In this document: positions 28,279 to 37,631 of the stretch, one piece after another
How positions within the stretch are numbered: position 1 is the stretch's first letter
Layout of the letters: every line of letters starts with the position of its first letter
Origin: Pseudomonadota bacterium
GTDB lineage: Bacteria; Pseudomonadota; Gammaproteobacteria; Steroidobacterales; Steroidobacteraceae
NCBI GenBank assembly: GCA_018241505.1
Contig: JAFEDS010000028.1
Coordinates: 38,664-102,663 of the forward strand
Direction: 5' to 3'
DNA length: 64,000 nucleotides
The notes under the pieces: model-generated
The model's input: the letters and a program-made list of their open reading frames with translations, nothing else
What the model was told of the DNA's origin: nothing
The model's database searches: none
Position numbers and translations under genes: made by a program

Positions 28279-29124
28279 TTGGTCAAGGGTCCGGGCCGTC
28301 TACAAGTTGTCGCGACACCGATTGGCAACCTGAACGATTTGAGTACGCGGGCACACCAGGCGCTTGGCGAAGCGGATCTGATTGCTGCCGAGGACACACG
28401 TCATACGCTGGGATTGCTACAGGCAATCGGCGTTTCAAAGCCCATGGTGTCGCTGCACGCCTATAACGAGGGGCAGCGCGTGCCCGACCTGCTGGCGCGT
28501 CTCAGCGCGGGTGAGGTCGTAGCATTGGTTAGCGATGCAGGGACACCGCTACTGTCAGACCCCGGATTTGAGCTGGTGAGCGCCGCCGCAAGCGCCGGAT
28601 TTGAGGTTCGCGTCATTCCCGGACCTTCGGCGATCACTGCCGCGCTTGCGGTAGCGGGTCTGCCTACCAGCCGCTTCTGTTTTGAAGGCTTTCTGCCGAG
28701 CCGTTCGCGTGAGCGGCGTAACGAGTTGGCGCGGTTGGCCCGTGAAACCAGGACGTTGGTTTTTTTCGAAGCGCCGCATCGGATCGCGGAAACGCTCGCT
28801 GATATGGTGAGTGAGTTTGGTGGCCAGCGACGTGCGGTTGTTGCACGCGAGCTGACGAAGGCGCACGAGACAATTTATCGCGGGAGTCTGATTGAGTTGG
28901 TTGGCTTGTCGGCCAATGACGCTAATTTCCAGCGTGGCGAGATAACCTTGGTTGTCAGTGGCGCTGAGGAGGTTGCCAGCGCTGTTGATACGAAGATGTT
29001 GAAACGTGCGGTGGAGTTGCTGGCGAAGGAATTGCCGCCTGGCAGGGCTGCGTCAATTGCTGCGCAATTGACGGGTGCATCGCGCAGCGAAGCGTATGCG
29101 CTGATACAGAAGGCGGAGGACTGA
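28279..29124 (+). CDS. rsmI: 16S rRNA (cytidine(1402)-2'-O)-methyltransferase RsmI
   Basis: 281 residues of the tetrapyrrole-methylase-like RsmI family: V-A-T-P-I-G-N-L-N-D near residues 10-19, A-E-D-T-R-H-T, S-D-A-G-T-P-L-L-S-D-P-G, and P-G-P-S-A-I. It methylates the ribose of C1402 in the decoding centre. The start appears to be TTG at 28279; no ATG or GTG gives the family N-terminus. It is followed by the RNase P RNA gene 41 bp after its stop. Confidence 0.95.
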   Translation: MVKGPGRLQVVATPIGNLNDLSTRAHQALGEADLIAAEDTRHTLGLLQAIGVSKPMVSLHAYNEGQRVPDLLARLSAGEVVALVSDAGTPLLSDPGFELVSAAASAGFEVRVIPGPSAITAALAVAGLPTSRFCFEGFLPSRSRERRNELARLARETRTLVFFEAPHRIAETLADMVSEFGGQRRAVVARELTKAHETIYRGSLIELVGLSANDANFQRGEITLVVSGAEEVASAVDTKMLKRAVELLAKELPPGRAASIAAQLTGASRSEAYALIQKAED

Positions 29125-29149
29125 TTGCGCGTGCAGCCCAGGCTCCGCA

Positions 29150-29158
29150 TGTTAAAAT
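29150..29158 (+). promoter_or_regulatory. Extended -10 promoter for rnpB
   Basis: TGTTAAAAT (TGn plus TAAAAT) lies 7-8 bp upstream of the predicted 5' end of RNase P RNA, the right distance for the start site. No clear -35 at 17 bp, as expected for an extended -10 promoter. Confidence 0.6.
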
Positions 29159-29165
29159 CTTGCTG

Positions 29166-29563
<398 letters not shown>

Positions 29564-29584
29564 GCCACGCGCTGCGCGCGGGGC

Positions 29585-29632
29585 TCAACGGGGTCCAGGG
29601 GACCCCGTAGGAGTGGCGGCGCGGGAGCGCCG
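29585..29632. repeat. Paired palindromes after rnpB (copy B)
   Basis: ACGGGGTCC-agg-GGACCCCGT at 29588-29608 and CGGCGC-ggga-GCGCCG at 29617-29632, eight bases apart. It shares TCAACGGGGTC and the two-palindrome layout with the element upstream of ibaG. It may also act as the rnpB 3' hairpin. Confidence 0.5.
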
Positions 29633-29749
29633 GGAAGAGGGGGCTTCGTTTCGCGCGGGTGGGAGGGCCTCGTTCGGCGCCTAAGCGGCCATTCCCCCAC
29701 CTCAACCCACCCTTTTCTTAACATAATCTAGGCTATATTTGACATATAT

Positions 29750-29894
29750 AGGCCTCTCGCACCGAAGCGGTGCAATATCCAGCCGACTTTGGGCTCAACC
29801 ACTGTATAAGCAGTGGGCCTCAACCCCCTGATTGCAAAGACGAATGACTGACACCTACTGGGTGCAAGCTCTGCAATGCACCGATAAGTCTTTG
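29750..29894 (+). other. Possible structured RNA or leader element
   Basis: Several inverse-complementary pairs nest in order: AGGCC (29750) with GGCCT (29816-29820) enclosing GCACCG-aag-CGGTGC (29759-29773), AGCC/GGCT (29781-29795) and CCACTG/CAGTGG (29799-29816); then CAAAGAC (29835-29841) with GTCTTTG (29888-29894) enclosing GGTGCA/TGCACC (29861-29882). It does not fit a tRNA. I recognise no Rfam family. Orientation and expression are unknown. Confidence 0.35.
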
Positions 29895-29923
29895 TGACTG
29901 CGATGAATTTCTCACTTTTCCAA

Positions 29924-29952
29924 TTGACATGGGCGGCTTGCGATTTCATAGT
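29924..29952 (+). promoter_or_regulatory. Candidate sigma70-type promoter of mraZ (dcw cluster)
   Basis: A perfect -35 TTGACA at 29924-29929, a 17-bp spacer, and -10 CATAGT (4 of 6) at 29947-29952. Predicted start near 29959, about 47 nt before mraZ. The MraZ-type repeats begin at the last base of the -10. Confidence 0.65.
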
Positions 29953-29985
29953 GGGGGCCGGTGGGAGATTGTGGGGGGGAATGGG
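29952..29985 (+). promoter_or_regulatory. MraZ operator: TGGGN repeats
   Basis: TGGGG at 29952, TGGGA at 29962 and TGGGG at 29972 are spaced exactly 10 bp apart (five-base spacers), and a fourth, TGGGC, follows at 29981 after four bases. In E. coli, MraZ represses its own promoter through TGGGN repeats with 5-nt spacers between the -10 and the gene, the same position as here. Confidence 0.75.
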
Positions 29986-30005
29986 CGAGTCCCTCTTCTC
30001 GGATC

Positions 30006-30449
30006 ATGTTTCGCGGTGCAACAAAGGTGACCTTGGACGACAAGGGCCGGATGGTCATGCCTACCCGTTATCGGGAGCAGATCGCCGAGCTCGCTCAAGG
30101 CCATTTGGTGGTCACCGTCGACCGTGATCAGTGTCTCCTGGTTTATCCGTTGCCCGAGTGGGAACAGACCGAACGCAAGTTGATGAGCCTGCCCAGCCTG
30201 AACCCTCAGGCCCGGCGGCTGCAGCGGCTCATGGTGGGCTATGCGACGGATCTGGAGATCGATGGGCACGGGCGGATTTCATTGCCGCCTGAGTTGCGCG
30301 AGTTCGCGAAGCTCGAGCGGTACGGGATGTTGATCGGGCAGGGCAATCGGTTCGAGCTGTGGGACGAAGGCCGTTGGCGCGACCAGTGGCTGATGAGTGA
30401 GGCGGCGGCGGGCGATCTGTCCAACGGTCTCGATTCGCTCAAGCTGTAA
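30006..30449 (+). CDS. mraZ: Transcriptional regulator MraZ
   Basis: 147 residues beginning MFRGATKVTLDDKGR, the normal family start, with two AbrB/SpoVT-like half-domains, each with a D-x-x-G-R-x-x-x-P motif (DDKGRMVMP near 11-19; D-G-H-G-R-I-S-L-P near 82-90). MraZ oligomerises and represses the dcw promoter. The ATG at 30006 is preferred to the GTG at 29961, which lies in the operator. The Shine-Dalgarno is weak. 115 bp separate it from rsmH. Confidence 0.96.
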   Translation: MFRGATKVTLDDKGRMVMPTRYREQIAELAQGHLVVTVDRDQCLLVYPLPEWEQTERKLMSLPSLNPQARRLQRLMVGYATDLEIDGHGRISLPPELREFAKLERYGMLIGQGNRFELWDEGRWRDQWLMSEAAAGDLSNGLDSLKL

Positions 30450-30564
30450 GGCGCAGCGATGGGCGGTGAGTTGACGATTTCAGGGGTTGTTCGCCCGGGC
30501 GGGCGGGCGTCGGGTAAGAACGCGGGACCTTGCGAAGGGGGGCGGTCCGGATACCGCTTTCGTC

Positions 30565-31491
30565 GTGAATGAGCACATTCCAGTGCTCGTTGCAGAGGCG
30601 CTCGCGGGTTTGGCCCTCGAAGCGGGCGGTTACTATGTCGATGCGACGTTTGGGCGCGGCGGTCATACGGCACAAATCCTCCAGGCCATGGGTAGGGAAG
30701 GTCGCGTGCTCGCGATCGACCGGGACCCGCAGGCCATCGCGGCCGGTCGTCAGCGCTTTGCCGACGAAGTGCGGCTTACGCTCATCCATGCGCCGTTTGC
30801 CGATCTCGCCACGCTCGTGCCGACTAACTCGCACGGTCAACCTTGTCGCGGCGTGCTCTTCGACCTCGGTGTTTCATCCCCGCAGCTCGACGACGCGAGC
30901 CGGGGCTTCAGCTTCCGCGCCGATGGTCCGCTCGACATGCGCATGGACCCGACACGCGGCGAGCCGGTCGCAGCCTGGCTCGCTAGGGCGGGCGTCGACG
31001 AGATTCGCGAAGTGATTGCAACACTCGGTGAAGAACGCTTCGCGGCACGTGTTGCCCGCGCGATTGTCGAGGGGCGCCAGGAAAGTCCCATAGTGGGCAC
31101 GAGTCAGCTCGCGGCGATTGTTGCCAAGGCAGTGCGAACGCGCGAGCCCGGCAAACATCCTGCGACGCGCACGTTTCAGGCGCTGCGCATGTTCATCAAC
31201 GATGAGCTCGGGCAGTTGGAGAAAGGTCTCGCTGCCGCGTTGGAGTTTCTGGCTCCCGGCGGGCGACTGGCGGTCATCAGCTTCCATTCCCTGGAGGACC
31301 GGGTCGTCAAACGCTTCATGAAGCAACAGACGGAGATTGATCCCGCGTTGCGGGATCTGCCCGTGTTGCCGGTGGGCGCGGAGCCGCGGCTGAAGCTCGT
31401 CGGCCGCAAGAGTCGGGCCGTGGCGAAGGAAGTCGACAGCAATCCGCGCGCCCGCAGCGCGCTGTTGCGGGTCGCCGAGAAAATCAAATGA
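30565..31491 (+). CDS. rsmH: 16S rRNA (cytosine(1402)-N(4))-methyltransferase RsmH
   Basis: About 308 residues with the SAM-binding block YYVDATFGRGGHT near 24-36, A-I-D-R-D-P-Q-A, and F-D-L-G-V-S-S-P-Q-L-D. It methylates N4 of C1402, the same nucleotide that RsmI modifies on its ribose; both genes are in this window. The GTG at 30565 (V-N-E-H-I-P-V-L) gives the family start and length; an in-frame TTG at 30487 would add 26 unrelated residues. No strong Shine-Dalgarno precedes either. It overlaps ftsL by 4 bp. Confidence 0.94.
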   Translation: MNEHIPVLVAEALAGLALEAGGYYVDATFGRGGHTAQILQAMGREGRVLAIDRDPQAIAAGRQRFADEVRLTLIHAPFADLATLVPTNSHGQPCRGVLFDLGVSSPQLDDASRGFSFRADGPLDMRMDPTRGEPVAAWLARAGVDEIREVIATLGEERFAARVARAIVEGRQESPIVGTSQLAAIVAKAVRTREPGKHPATRTFQALRMFINDELGQLEKGLAAALEFLAPGGRLAVISFHSLEDRVVKRFMKQQTEIDPALRDLPVLPVGAEPRLKLVGRKSRAVAKEVDSNPRARSALLRVAEKIK

Positions 31492-31769
31492 GCTTCAGCC
31501 ACCGAATCCTGTGGATCGCGCTACCCGCCTTGTGGGCTGCGGCGCTCGCCTCCGCCGCAGGCGCGATCTATCTGAAGCATCGTTCGCGCGAAATGTTTGT
31601 GGAGCTCGAAAGGTTGGACAACCGCCGGGACAACCTCGACATCGAGTGGGGCCAGTTGCAGCTCGAGCAGAGTGCCTGGTCCAACAACGCGTTCGTTGAA
31701 CGCGTGGCGAACGCGAAGCTCCATATGGCAATGCCGCCACCGAAAGAGATCGAGATCATCACCCCGTGA
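31488..31769 (+). CDS. ftsL: Cell division protein FtsL
   Basis: 93 residues: a short N-terminal tail, one membrane segment (about 7-26), then a coiled-coil-prone helix (E-L-E-R-L-D-N-R-R-D-N-L-D). Size, topology and position between rsmH and ftsI identify it; the sequence itself is weakly conserved. FtsL forms the FtsQLB complex that activates septal synthesis by FtsWI. Both ends overlap neighbours as ATGA/GTGA. Confidence 0.93.
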   Translation: MSFSHRILWIALPALWAAALASAAGAIYLKHRSREMFVELERLDNRRDNLDIEWGQLQLEQSAWSNNAFVERVANAKLHMAMPPPKEIEIITP

Positions 31770-33544
31770 CTTCTCGGTTCTCCAAATTCAAATCCAGATC
31801 CAAGGGACGCGCCACTTCCGCCCCTGCGTCCTTTCGTTGGCGCGCCTATTTGTTGATGGGCTTCGTTGCCTGCGGCGCCTGTGGGTTGATCTATCGTGCT
31901 GTCAGCCTGCAGCTCGTGGATCACACCTTCCTGGCAAAGGAGGGTGACGCACGCGTTTCGCGTGTCGCCACCATCGCGGCACACCGCGGAACTATCACCG
32001 ACCGATACGGCGAACCCCTCGCCGTCAGCACCCCTGTTGACTCCATCTGGGTCAATCCGAAAGAGCTCGCCCTCGCCACGGACCAGATACCGCGCCTCGC
32101 CAGCGCGTTGAAGCAGGATCGCCAGGAGCTCGAACGCCGGATTGCCAGCAACCTCGATCGTTCATTTCTCTATCTCGCGCGCGGCCGCCAGCCCAGTGAA
32201 GCGGAGCAGATCAAGGCGCTCGGAATTCCGGGCGTCTACCTGTCTCGCGAATACCGCCGCTACTACCCCTCCGGTGAAGTTGCCGGGCACATTCTCGGAT
32301 TCACGAACGTCGATGACGCGGGCCAGGAAGGTCTCGAGCTCGCGTTTGATCACTGGCTGGCGGGCGAAGATGGCGCGAAGCGCGTCATTCAGGATCGCTA
32401 CGGTCGCATTGTGCAGGACGTGGAGAGCATCCGCCCGGTGCGCCCTGGCCGCGACCTGGTGTTGTCGATCGACCTGCGCATTCAATACCTGGCTTACAGA
32501 GAGCTGAAGGCGGCCATCCGGGAGCAGCGGGCGCGTGCTGGATCGGTCGTGGTGATTGATGTTGTCACCGGCGAGGTGCTCGCCATGGTGAATCAGCCCT
32601 CGTTCAACCCGAATGATCGTGAGCAGATCCTGCCTGCGACGTATCGCAATCGTGCAGCGACCGACATTTTTGAGCCCGGCTCCTCAATGAAGCCGTTCTT
32701 TGTGGCCGCGGGTATAGCGTCGGGCAAATATGACGATCACAGCATCATTGACACGTCTCCAGGCTACTTCAAGGTCGGCAGTTGGCCCGTCGAGGATGAG
32801 CACAACAACGGGCCGATCAACATTGCCACCGTGCTGGCCCGAAGCTCCAACGTCGGAATGGCGCGACTTGCATTGAGCCTGGAGCCCAAACAGATCTGGA
32901 ATACGCTGACCGGTTTCGGCTTCGGCCAGGTGACGACGAGTGGATATCCCGGTGAGTCGGCCGGGCTGCTGGCGAACTATTCGCAGTGGCGTCCGATTGG
33001 CATTGCGACCATGTCGCACGGCTATGGGATTTCGGTGACACCGCTGCAGTTGGCTCACGCGTACGCCACTCTCGGTTCGTTTGGATTGTCGCGGCCCGTT
33101 TCTTTTCTGCGTGTCGACTCGCCGCCGGGCGGACAACGTGTGATGGCGCCGCCTGCCGCCAAGGAACTGATCGGAATGCTCGAGTCCGTGGTTGTCGCGG
33201 AGGGAGCTACCGGCAGGCGCGCCGCCATTCCGGGTTATCGCGTGTCGGGGAAGACGGGCACCGCGTGGAAGGCATTCGCGGGTGGTTACTCGACAGACAA
33301 GTTCATGGGTGTGTTTGGTGGAGTTGCGCCGGCGACGGAGCCCCGGCTTGCGGCCATTGTCGTGATTGACGAGCCGAGCGCAGGACTGCATCGCGGTGGC
33401 GATGTTGCTGCGCCGGTGTTTTCGGCGGTAGTGGGTGGAGCGTTGCGGTTGCTGGCGGTTGCGCCCGATCGGCCGATCAACGCGCCGGATGATGTGGTGC
33501 CCGCGCCGACGAGGGCGGGCGTGCGAACGGCGGCGCTGCAATGA
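31766..33544 (+). CDS. ftsI: Peptidoglycan transpeptidase FtsI (PBP3)
   Basis: 592 residues: cytoplasmic basic tail, a membrane anchor (about 29-49), a PBP dimerisation/pedestal domain, and a class B transpeptidase domain with S-x-x-K in G-S-S-M-K-P (catalytic Ser near 308), S-S-N in A-R-S-S-N-V and K-T-G in G-K-T-G-T-A. It cross-links septal peptidoglycan together with FtsW. Start GTG, overlapping ftsL by 4 bp; its stop overlaps murE. Confidence 0.96.
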   Translation: MTSRFSKFKSRSKGRATSAPASFRWRAYLLMGFVACGACGLIYRAVSLQLVDHTFLAKEGDARVSRVATIAAHRGTITDRYGEPLAVSTPVDSIWVNPKELALATDQIPRLASALKQDRQELERRIASNLDRSFLYLARGRQPSEAEQIKALGIPGVYLSREYRRYYPSGEVAGHILGFTNVDDAGQEGLELAFDHWLAGEDGAKRVIQDRYGRIVQDVESIRPVRPGRDLVLSIDLRIQYLAYRELKAAIREQRARAGSVVVIDVVTGEVLAMVNQPSFNPNDREQILPATYRNRAATDIFEPGSSMKPFFVAAGIASGKYDDHSIIDTSPGYFKVGSWPVEDEHNNGPINIATVLARSSNVGMARLALSLEPKQIWNTLTGFGFGQVTTSGYPGESAGLLANYSQWRPIGIATMSHGYGISVTPLQLAHAYATLGSFGLSRPVSFLRVDSPPGGQRVMAPPAAKELIGMLESVVVAEGATGRRAAIPGYRVSGKTGTAWKAFAGGYSTDKFMGVFGGVAPATEPRLAAIVVIDEPSAGLHRGGDVAAPVFSAVVGGALRLLAVAPDRPINAPDDVVPAPTRAGVRTAALQ

Positions 33545-35178
33545 CGGCCAACATGCATAAGCGGTTGCGTGCGCCAGCGAGCGCCGAGGGCGGCGGGGGT
33601 GGCAATGGCCCCGCGGCAGCGATGCGCGCGCCACTTACCCCGCGGCGCCTCGCCGACATAACTGCCGGGCTGGCCGCAGTGCCTAGCGAATTAACCGTGC
33701 GCGATATCACGCTCGACAGCCGAGAGGCCACGCCCGGTGCGCTTTTCCTCGCCCTCAGCGGCCGCACCCATCACGGCTTGAAGTTCGCGCAACAGGCGAT
33801 TGACCGCGGCGCCAGTGCGGTGCTGTATGAGGACGCAGCCGGTCAGGCCGTCCCTCATTTCGGTTCCGATATCTTCGTGGCGGCTGTTCCACAGTTGAGC
33901 CAACACGTGGGGACTATCGCTGATCGCTTCTTCGGTGAGCCATCCGCGGCGGTCACCGTTGTGGGTATCACAGGAACCAACGGCAAAACCACCTGCGCCT
34001 GGTTGCTTGCCCAGGCTCTGCATCATTGCGGTCGCCCGGCCGCTTACATGGGGACCCTGGGTTTCGGGGTGCCCCCCTCGGTGACGGCAACTGAACATAC
34101 GACTTCGGACGCAGTCACCGTACATCGGCATCTTGCAGCGCTACGAAATCTCGGCGCGGAATGCGTCTGCATGGAAGTCTCGTCTCACGCCATCGACCAA
34201 AGCCGGGTGGGCGCCGTCCGCTTCAACACTGCCGCGTTTACCAATCTCACCCGCGACCACCTCGACTACCACGGGACCATGGAAGCCTACGGCAACGCCA
34301 AGGCCCGCCTGTTCCAATGGCCCACGCTCACCAACCGTGTCATCAACGCCGATGACGCATTCGGCGCGAAGCTCGCAGGTCTTCCATCTTCCTCACGCCT
34401 CGTTCTGACTTCACGGACGTCGATTGTCCCCGCCGGTGTCGATCAGGTGCGCGCGATCCGCTCCACCCCCCAAGCCGCTGGCCTTGCCATCGACGTCGAG
34501 TCGAGTTGGGGCAACATCCAGCTCAATGTGCCGCTGATTGGTAAATTCAATGTCGACAACGTGCTCACGGTGCTCGCCGTGTTGCTCGCCTGGGATCTTC
34601 CACTGCCCCAGGCGGCTGCAGCCATTGAAAAGTGCCGTGCGCCGAGCGGTCGAATGGAGTTGTTCGGCGGCACCGCCACGTCGCCCCTGGCGATCGTCGA
34701 TTACTCGCATACCCCTGACGCTCTTGCGAAAGCTCTGCAGGCGGCGCGCCCCCACTGCCGTGGTCAACTTCGTGTTGTATTCGGATGTGGTGGTGACCGC
34801 GATGCAGGCAAGCGCCCGCTCATGGGGCGGATTGCCGCGGAACTTGCCGATGATGTCATCGTTACTGACGACAATCCGCGCACCGAGGACCCGGGGCGGA
34901 TAGTTGCTGACATTCTGGCCGGAATGCCAGGCCGGACCACGCTGGTTGAGCATGACCGCAAGCGCGCCATCCAGACCGCGCTGCGTCGTTCGTCGCCTGG
35001 CGATGTGGTGGTGGTCGCGGGCAAGGGGCACGAGGATTATCAGATTTACGGGACAGCGAAGCGGCCGTTCAGCGACCAGGCGGTCGTGAGCGCCGAGTTG
35101 GCGGCGGCGGGGCAACCGGGCGGTGGGCCACTGGGCGCAGGCCCAAAGGCGCCTGGGTCCCGGGGGTCCAACTCATGA
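33541..35178 (+). CDS. murE: UDP-MurNAc-L-Ala-D-Glu:meso-DAP ligase MurE
   Basis: 545 residues with ATP-binding G-I-T-G-T-N-G-K-T near 141-149, T-T-S-D, N-L-T-R-D-H-L-D-Y-H, and the D-N-P-R motif that marks meso-diaminopimelate-adding enzymes. It adds the third stem-peptide residue in the cytoplasm. It has an N-terminal extension of about 30 residues with a G/A run and a ~25-residue G/P/A-rich tail, both without known role, making it longer than E. coli MurE (495). Confidence 0.96.
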   Translation: MTANMHKRLRAPASAEGGGGGNGPAAAMRAPLTPRRLADITAGLAAVPSELTVRDITLDSREATPGALFLALSGRTHHGLKFAQQAIDRGASAVLYEDAAGQAVPHFGSDIFVAAVPQLSQHVGTIADRFFGEPSAAVTVVGITGTNGKTTCAWLLAQALHHCGRPAAYMGTLGFGVPPSVTATEHTTSDAVTVHRHLAALRNLGAECVCMEVSSHAIDQSRVGAVRFNTAAFTNLTRDHLDYHGTMEAYGNAKARLFQWPTLTNRVINADDAFGAKLAGLPSSSRLVLTSRTSIVPAGVDQVRAIRSTPQAAGLAIDVESSWGNIQLNVPLIGKFNVDNVLTVLAVLLAWDLPLPQAAAAIEKCRAPSGRMELFGGTATSPLAIVDYSHTPDALAKALQAARPHCRGQLRVVFGCGGDRDAGKRPLMGRIAAELADDVIVTDDNPRTEDPGRIVADILAGMPGRTTLVEHDRKRAIQTALRRSSPGDVVVVAGKGHEDYQIYGTAKRPFSDQAVVSAELAAAGQPGGGPLGAGPKAPGSRGSNS

Positions 35179-36545
35179 AGCGCACGCTCGCTGATTTCGC
35201 CAAGGCGTGTGGCGGCAAGCTGCACGGCGTCGATCGTGAGTACAACGCCGTCTCGAGCGATACACGAACGTTGGCTGGCGGCGATTTCTTCATTGCTCTG
35301 CGCGGTCCGCGCTACAACGCCAATGAGTTCGTTGTGCAAGCGTCCAGCGCCGGAGCGGCCGGGGCGCTAGTCGATACGCTGCAACCCGTCGCGATCCCAC
35401 AGGTCGTGGTGCCTGACACGCAGATTGCGTTGGAAAAGGCAGGTCACGCCTGGCGCACCCAATTTTCGATTCCCGTGGTGGGTGTCGCCGGCAGCAACGG
35501 CAAAACCACGGCCAAGGAAATGACCGCGGCGATTCTGGGCGCAGCGGGTGAATGCCTGGCAACCCGAGGCAATCTCAACAACCACATCGGCGTGCCCCTG
35601 ACCCTGTTCCGCATCGAGTCCAAACATCGATTCGCGGTGGTTGAAATGGGCGCGAACGCCGCTGGCGAAGTCGCGCATCTGGTTGAGATCGGGCGTCCTA
35701 CCGTCGGTCTCATTACCAACGCCGGTGCGGAGCACCTCGAAGGATTCGGCAGCATTGAAGGCGTCGCCCGCGCCGAAGGTGAGATGGTCGCCGGCCTGAA
35801 ACCCGACGCCACCGCTGTCATCAATGCCGATGATCAGTTCGCCGACCTGTGGCGCGCTTCAACCCCCGCGCGCGTTGTGACATTCGGTGTACAGAAAGCT
35901 GCGGACTTCACGGCCACCGACCTGAAGACGAGCGTGGGACCGGACGGGTTTCTGACTCGATTCAACCTCACCAGCCCCCTGGGAGAGGTGGCGATCGAAT
36001 TGCGGATGGGCGGTCGTCACAACGTTGCGAATGCATTGGCCGCTGCTGCTGCCGCGACTGCGGCTGGAGCAAAGCTCGAGCACGTAGCCCAAGGGCTCGG
36101 CGCGGTACGCGCAGTAGCCGGCCGTCTCCAGTTCAAGATGACCGCCACGGGCGCGTGGCTGATCGATGACTCCTACAACGCCAATCCGAGCTCAATGGAA
36201 GCGGGCATCGAGGTCCTCGCCGGGCTCGACGGCCGCAAGTGGCTGGTCATGGGGGACATGGCCGAGCTCGGTGATTTCGCCGCAAGCTCACACTCTCAAA
36301 TCGGCGTGTTCGCCCGCGAGCACGGCATTGAACGCCTTTTCGCTGTCGGTCAGCTTGCGGCTTTGGCGGTGGAGAGCTTCGGTCGGGGCGGTCAATGGTT
36401 TTCGGAGAGCACGGCGCTGGCGGATGCCCTGAAGGGCGCGCCGGCGGATGTGCGGATGTTGATCAAAGGCTCGCGTGTCAACAGGTTGGAGCGTGTGGTC
36501 GATGCACTGGTCGCACCGTCAACGACTCAGGCAGGAAAAAGATAA
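35175..36545 (+). CDS. murF: UDP-MurNAc-tripeptide:D-Ala-D-Ala ligase MurF
   Basis: 456 residues with ATP-binding V-A-G-S-N-G-K-T-T near 108-116, N-N-H-I-G-V-P-L-T, E-M-G-A-N-A-A-G-E, and I-D-D-S-Y-N-A-N-P-S-S-M. It adds D-Ala-D-Ala to complete the UDP-MurNAc-pentapeptide. ATG overlaps the murE stop by 4 bp and mraY starts on the base after its stop. Confidence 0.96.
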   Translation: MKRTLADFAKACGGKLHGVDREYNAVSSDTRTLAGGDFFIALRGPRYNANEFVVQASSAGAAGALVDTLQPVAIPQVVVPDTQIALEKAGHAWRTQFSIPVVGVAGSNGKTTAKEMTAAILGAAGECLATRGNLNNHIGVPLTLFRIESKHRFAVVEMGANAAGEVAHLVEIGRPTVGLITNAGAEHLEGFGSIEGVARAEGEMVAGLKPDATAVINADDQFADLWRASTPARVVTFGVQKAADFTATDLKTSVGPDGFLTRFNLTSPLGEVAIELRMGGRHNVANALAAAAAATAAGAKLEHVAQGLGAVRAVAGRLQFKMTATGAWLIDDSYNANPSSMEAGIEVLAGLDGRKWLVMGDMAELGDFAASSHSQIGVFAREHGIERLFAVGQLAALAVESFGRGGQWFSESTALADALKGAPADVRMLIKGSRVNRLERVVDALVAPSTTQAGKR

Positions 36546-37631
36546 GTGCTCTATTGGATTACACAGCACCTGGTTGGCTGGCGCTCGGGCTTCAACGTCT
36601 TTTCGTACCTGACGTTGCGCGCCATTCTGGCCACGGTTTCGGCGCTCGCCATTTCATTGATTGTCGGACCGGGGTTGATTGCTCGCTTGACCAAGCATCA
36701 AGTGGGGCAGGTTGTTCGCGACGACGGTCCGCAAACCCATCTGGTCAAGGCCGGAACCCCGACGATGGGTGGCACGCTCATTCTGGTGACCACGCTCGTC
36801 AGCACGCTTCTGTGGGCCGAGCTCAGCAACCGCCTGGTCTGGACGGTGTTGGGAGTGACGTTCGCCTTCGGTCTCATCGGTTTCTACGACGACTACCTGA
36901 AGCTGGTGGTCCGTAACCCGAAGGGACTGGTTGCGAAGTGGAAATACTTCTGGCAATCGGTGGCGGGACTCGCGACCGCGTTTACTCTTTATTACACCGC
37001 GAGCGGCCCGGCCGAGACCACTCTGTTCCTGCCCTTCTTCAAGAGCTTCGCGGAGCCGCTGTCCGAGGTCGGTTACATCGCGCTCGCCTACTTCATGATT
37101 GTCGGCATGAGCAATGCCGTGAATCTCACGGACGGCCTGGATGGCCTGGCGATCATGCCGGCCACGCTCGTGATCGCGGCGCTGGGCATCTTTGCGTACG
37201 CAACCGGCAATGCCGTGTTTGCCAACTACCTGCAGATTCCGGAAGTCCGCGGCGCGGGTGAGCTCATTATCTTCTGTGGCGCACTGGCCGGAGCGGGTCT
37301 CGGTTTCCTGTGGTTCAACTCGTATCCCGCCCAGGTCTTCATGGGCGATGTGGGTGCGCTGGCGATCGGCGCCTCCATCGGCGTGATTGCGGTGATTGTC
37401 CGTCAGGAAGTAGTCACGTTGGTCATGGGTGGCGTGTTCGTGCTCGAAACCGCGTCCGTCATCCTCCAGGTCGGCTCCTTCAAGCTGCGTGGCAAGCGCA
37501 TCTTCAAGATGGCGCCCATTCACCACCACTTCGAGCTCAAAGGCTGGGCCGAGCCGAAGGTGATTGTCCGCTTCTGGATTATTTCCCTGATCCTGGTCCT
37601 GTTTGGGCTCGCGACCCTGAAAATCCGATGA
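36546..37631 (+). CDS. mraY: Phospho-N-acetylmuramoyl-pentapeptide transferase MraY
   Basis: 361 residues, about ten membrane segments, with the signature G-T-P-T-M-G-G near 74-80, G-F-Y-D-D-Y-L-K (catalytic Asp pair) near 115-122, [10 protein letters not shown] near 192-201, and M-A-P-I-H-H-H-F-E near 323-331. It transfers phospho-MurNAc-pentapeptide to undecaprenyl phosphate (lipid I). Start GTG directly after the murF stop. Confidence 0.97.
   Translation: MLYWITQHLVGWRSGFNVFSYLTLRAILATVSALAISLIVGPGLIARLTKHQVGQVVRDDGPQTHLVKAGTPTMGGTLILVTTLVSTLLWAELSNRLVWTVLGVTFAFGLIGFYDDYLKLVVRNPKGLVAKWKYFWQSVAGLATAFTLYYTASGPAETTLFLPFFKSFAEPLSEVGYIALAYFMIVGMSNAVNLTDGLDGLAIMPATLVIAALGIFAYATGNAVFANYLQIPEVRGAGELIIFCGALAGAGLGFLWFNSYPAQVFMGDVGALAIGASIGVIAVIVRQEVVTLVMGGVFVLETASVILQVGSFKLRGKRIFKMAPIHHHFELKGWAEPKVIVRFWIISLILVLFGLATLKIR

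Larger units (their letters stand above)
29564..30005. other. Gene-free interval between rnpB and mraZ
   Basis: 442 bp without a credible gene. From left to right it holds the paired palindromes, a G-rich run (about 29633-29700), an AT-rich block with at least five potential stems (29750-29894), a TTGACA/CATAGT promoter (29924-29952) and four TGGGN repeats before mraZ. The base composition of 29713-29760 is far more AT-rich than the rest of the window. Confidence 0.8.

Noticed and set aside
29750-29900. tRNA or tmRNA in the structured block
   Set aside because: No anticodon or T-arm consensus (GTTCGAAT-like), and no CCA end; stems do not form a cloverleaf.
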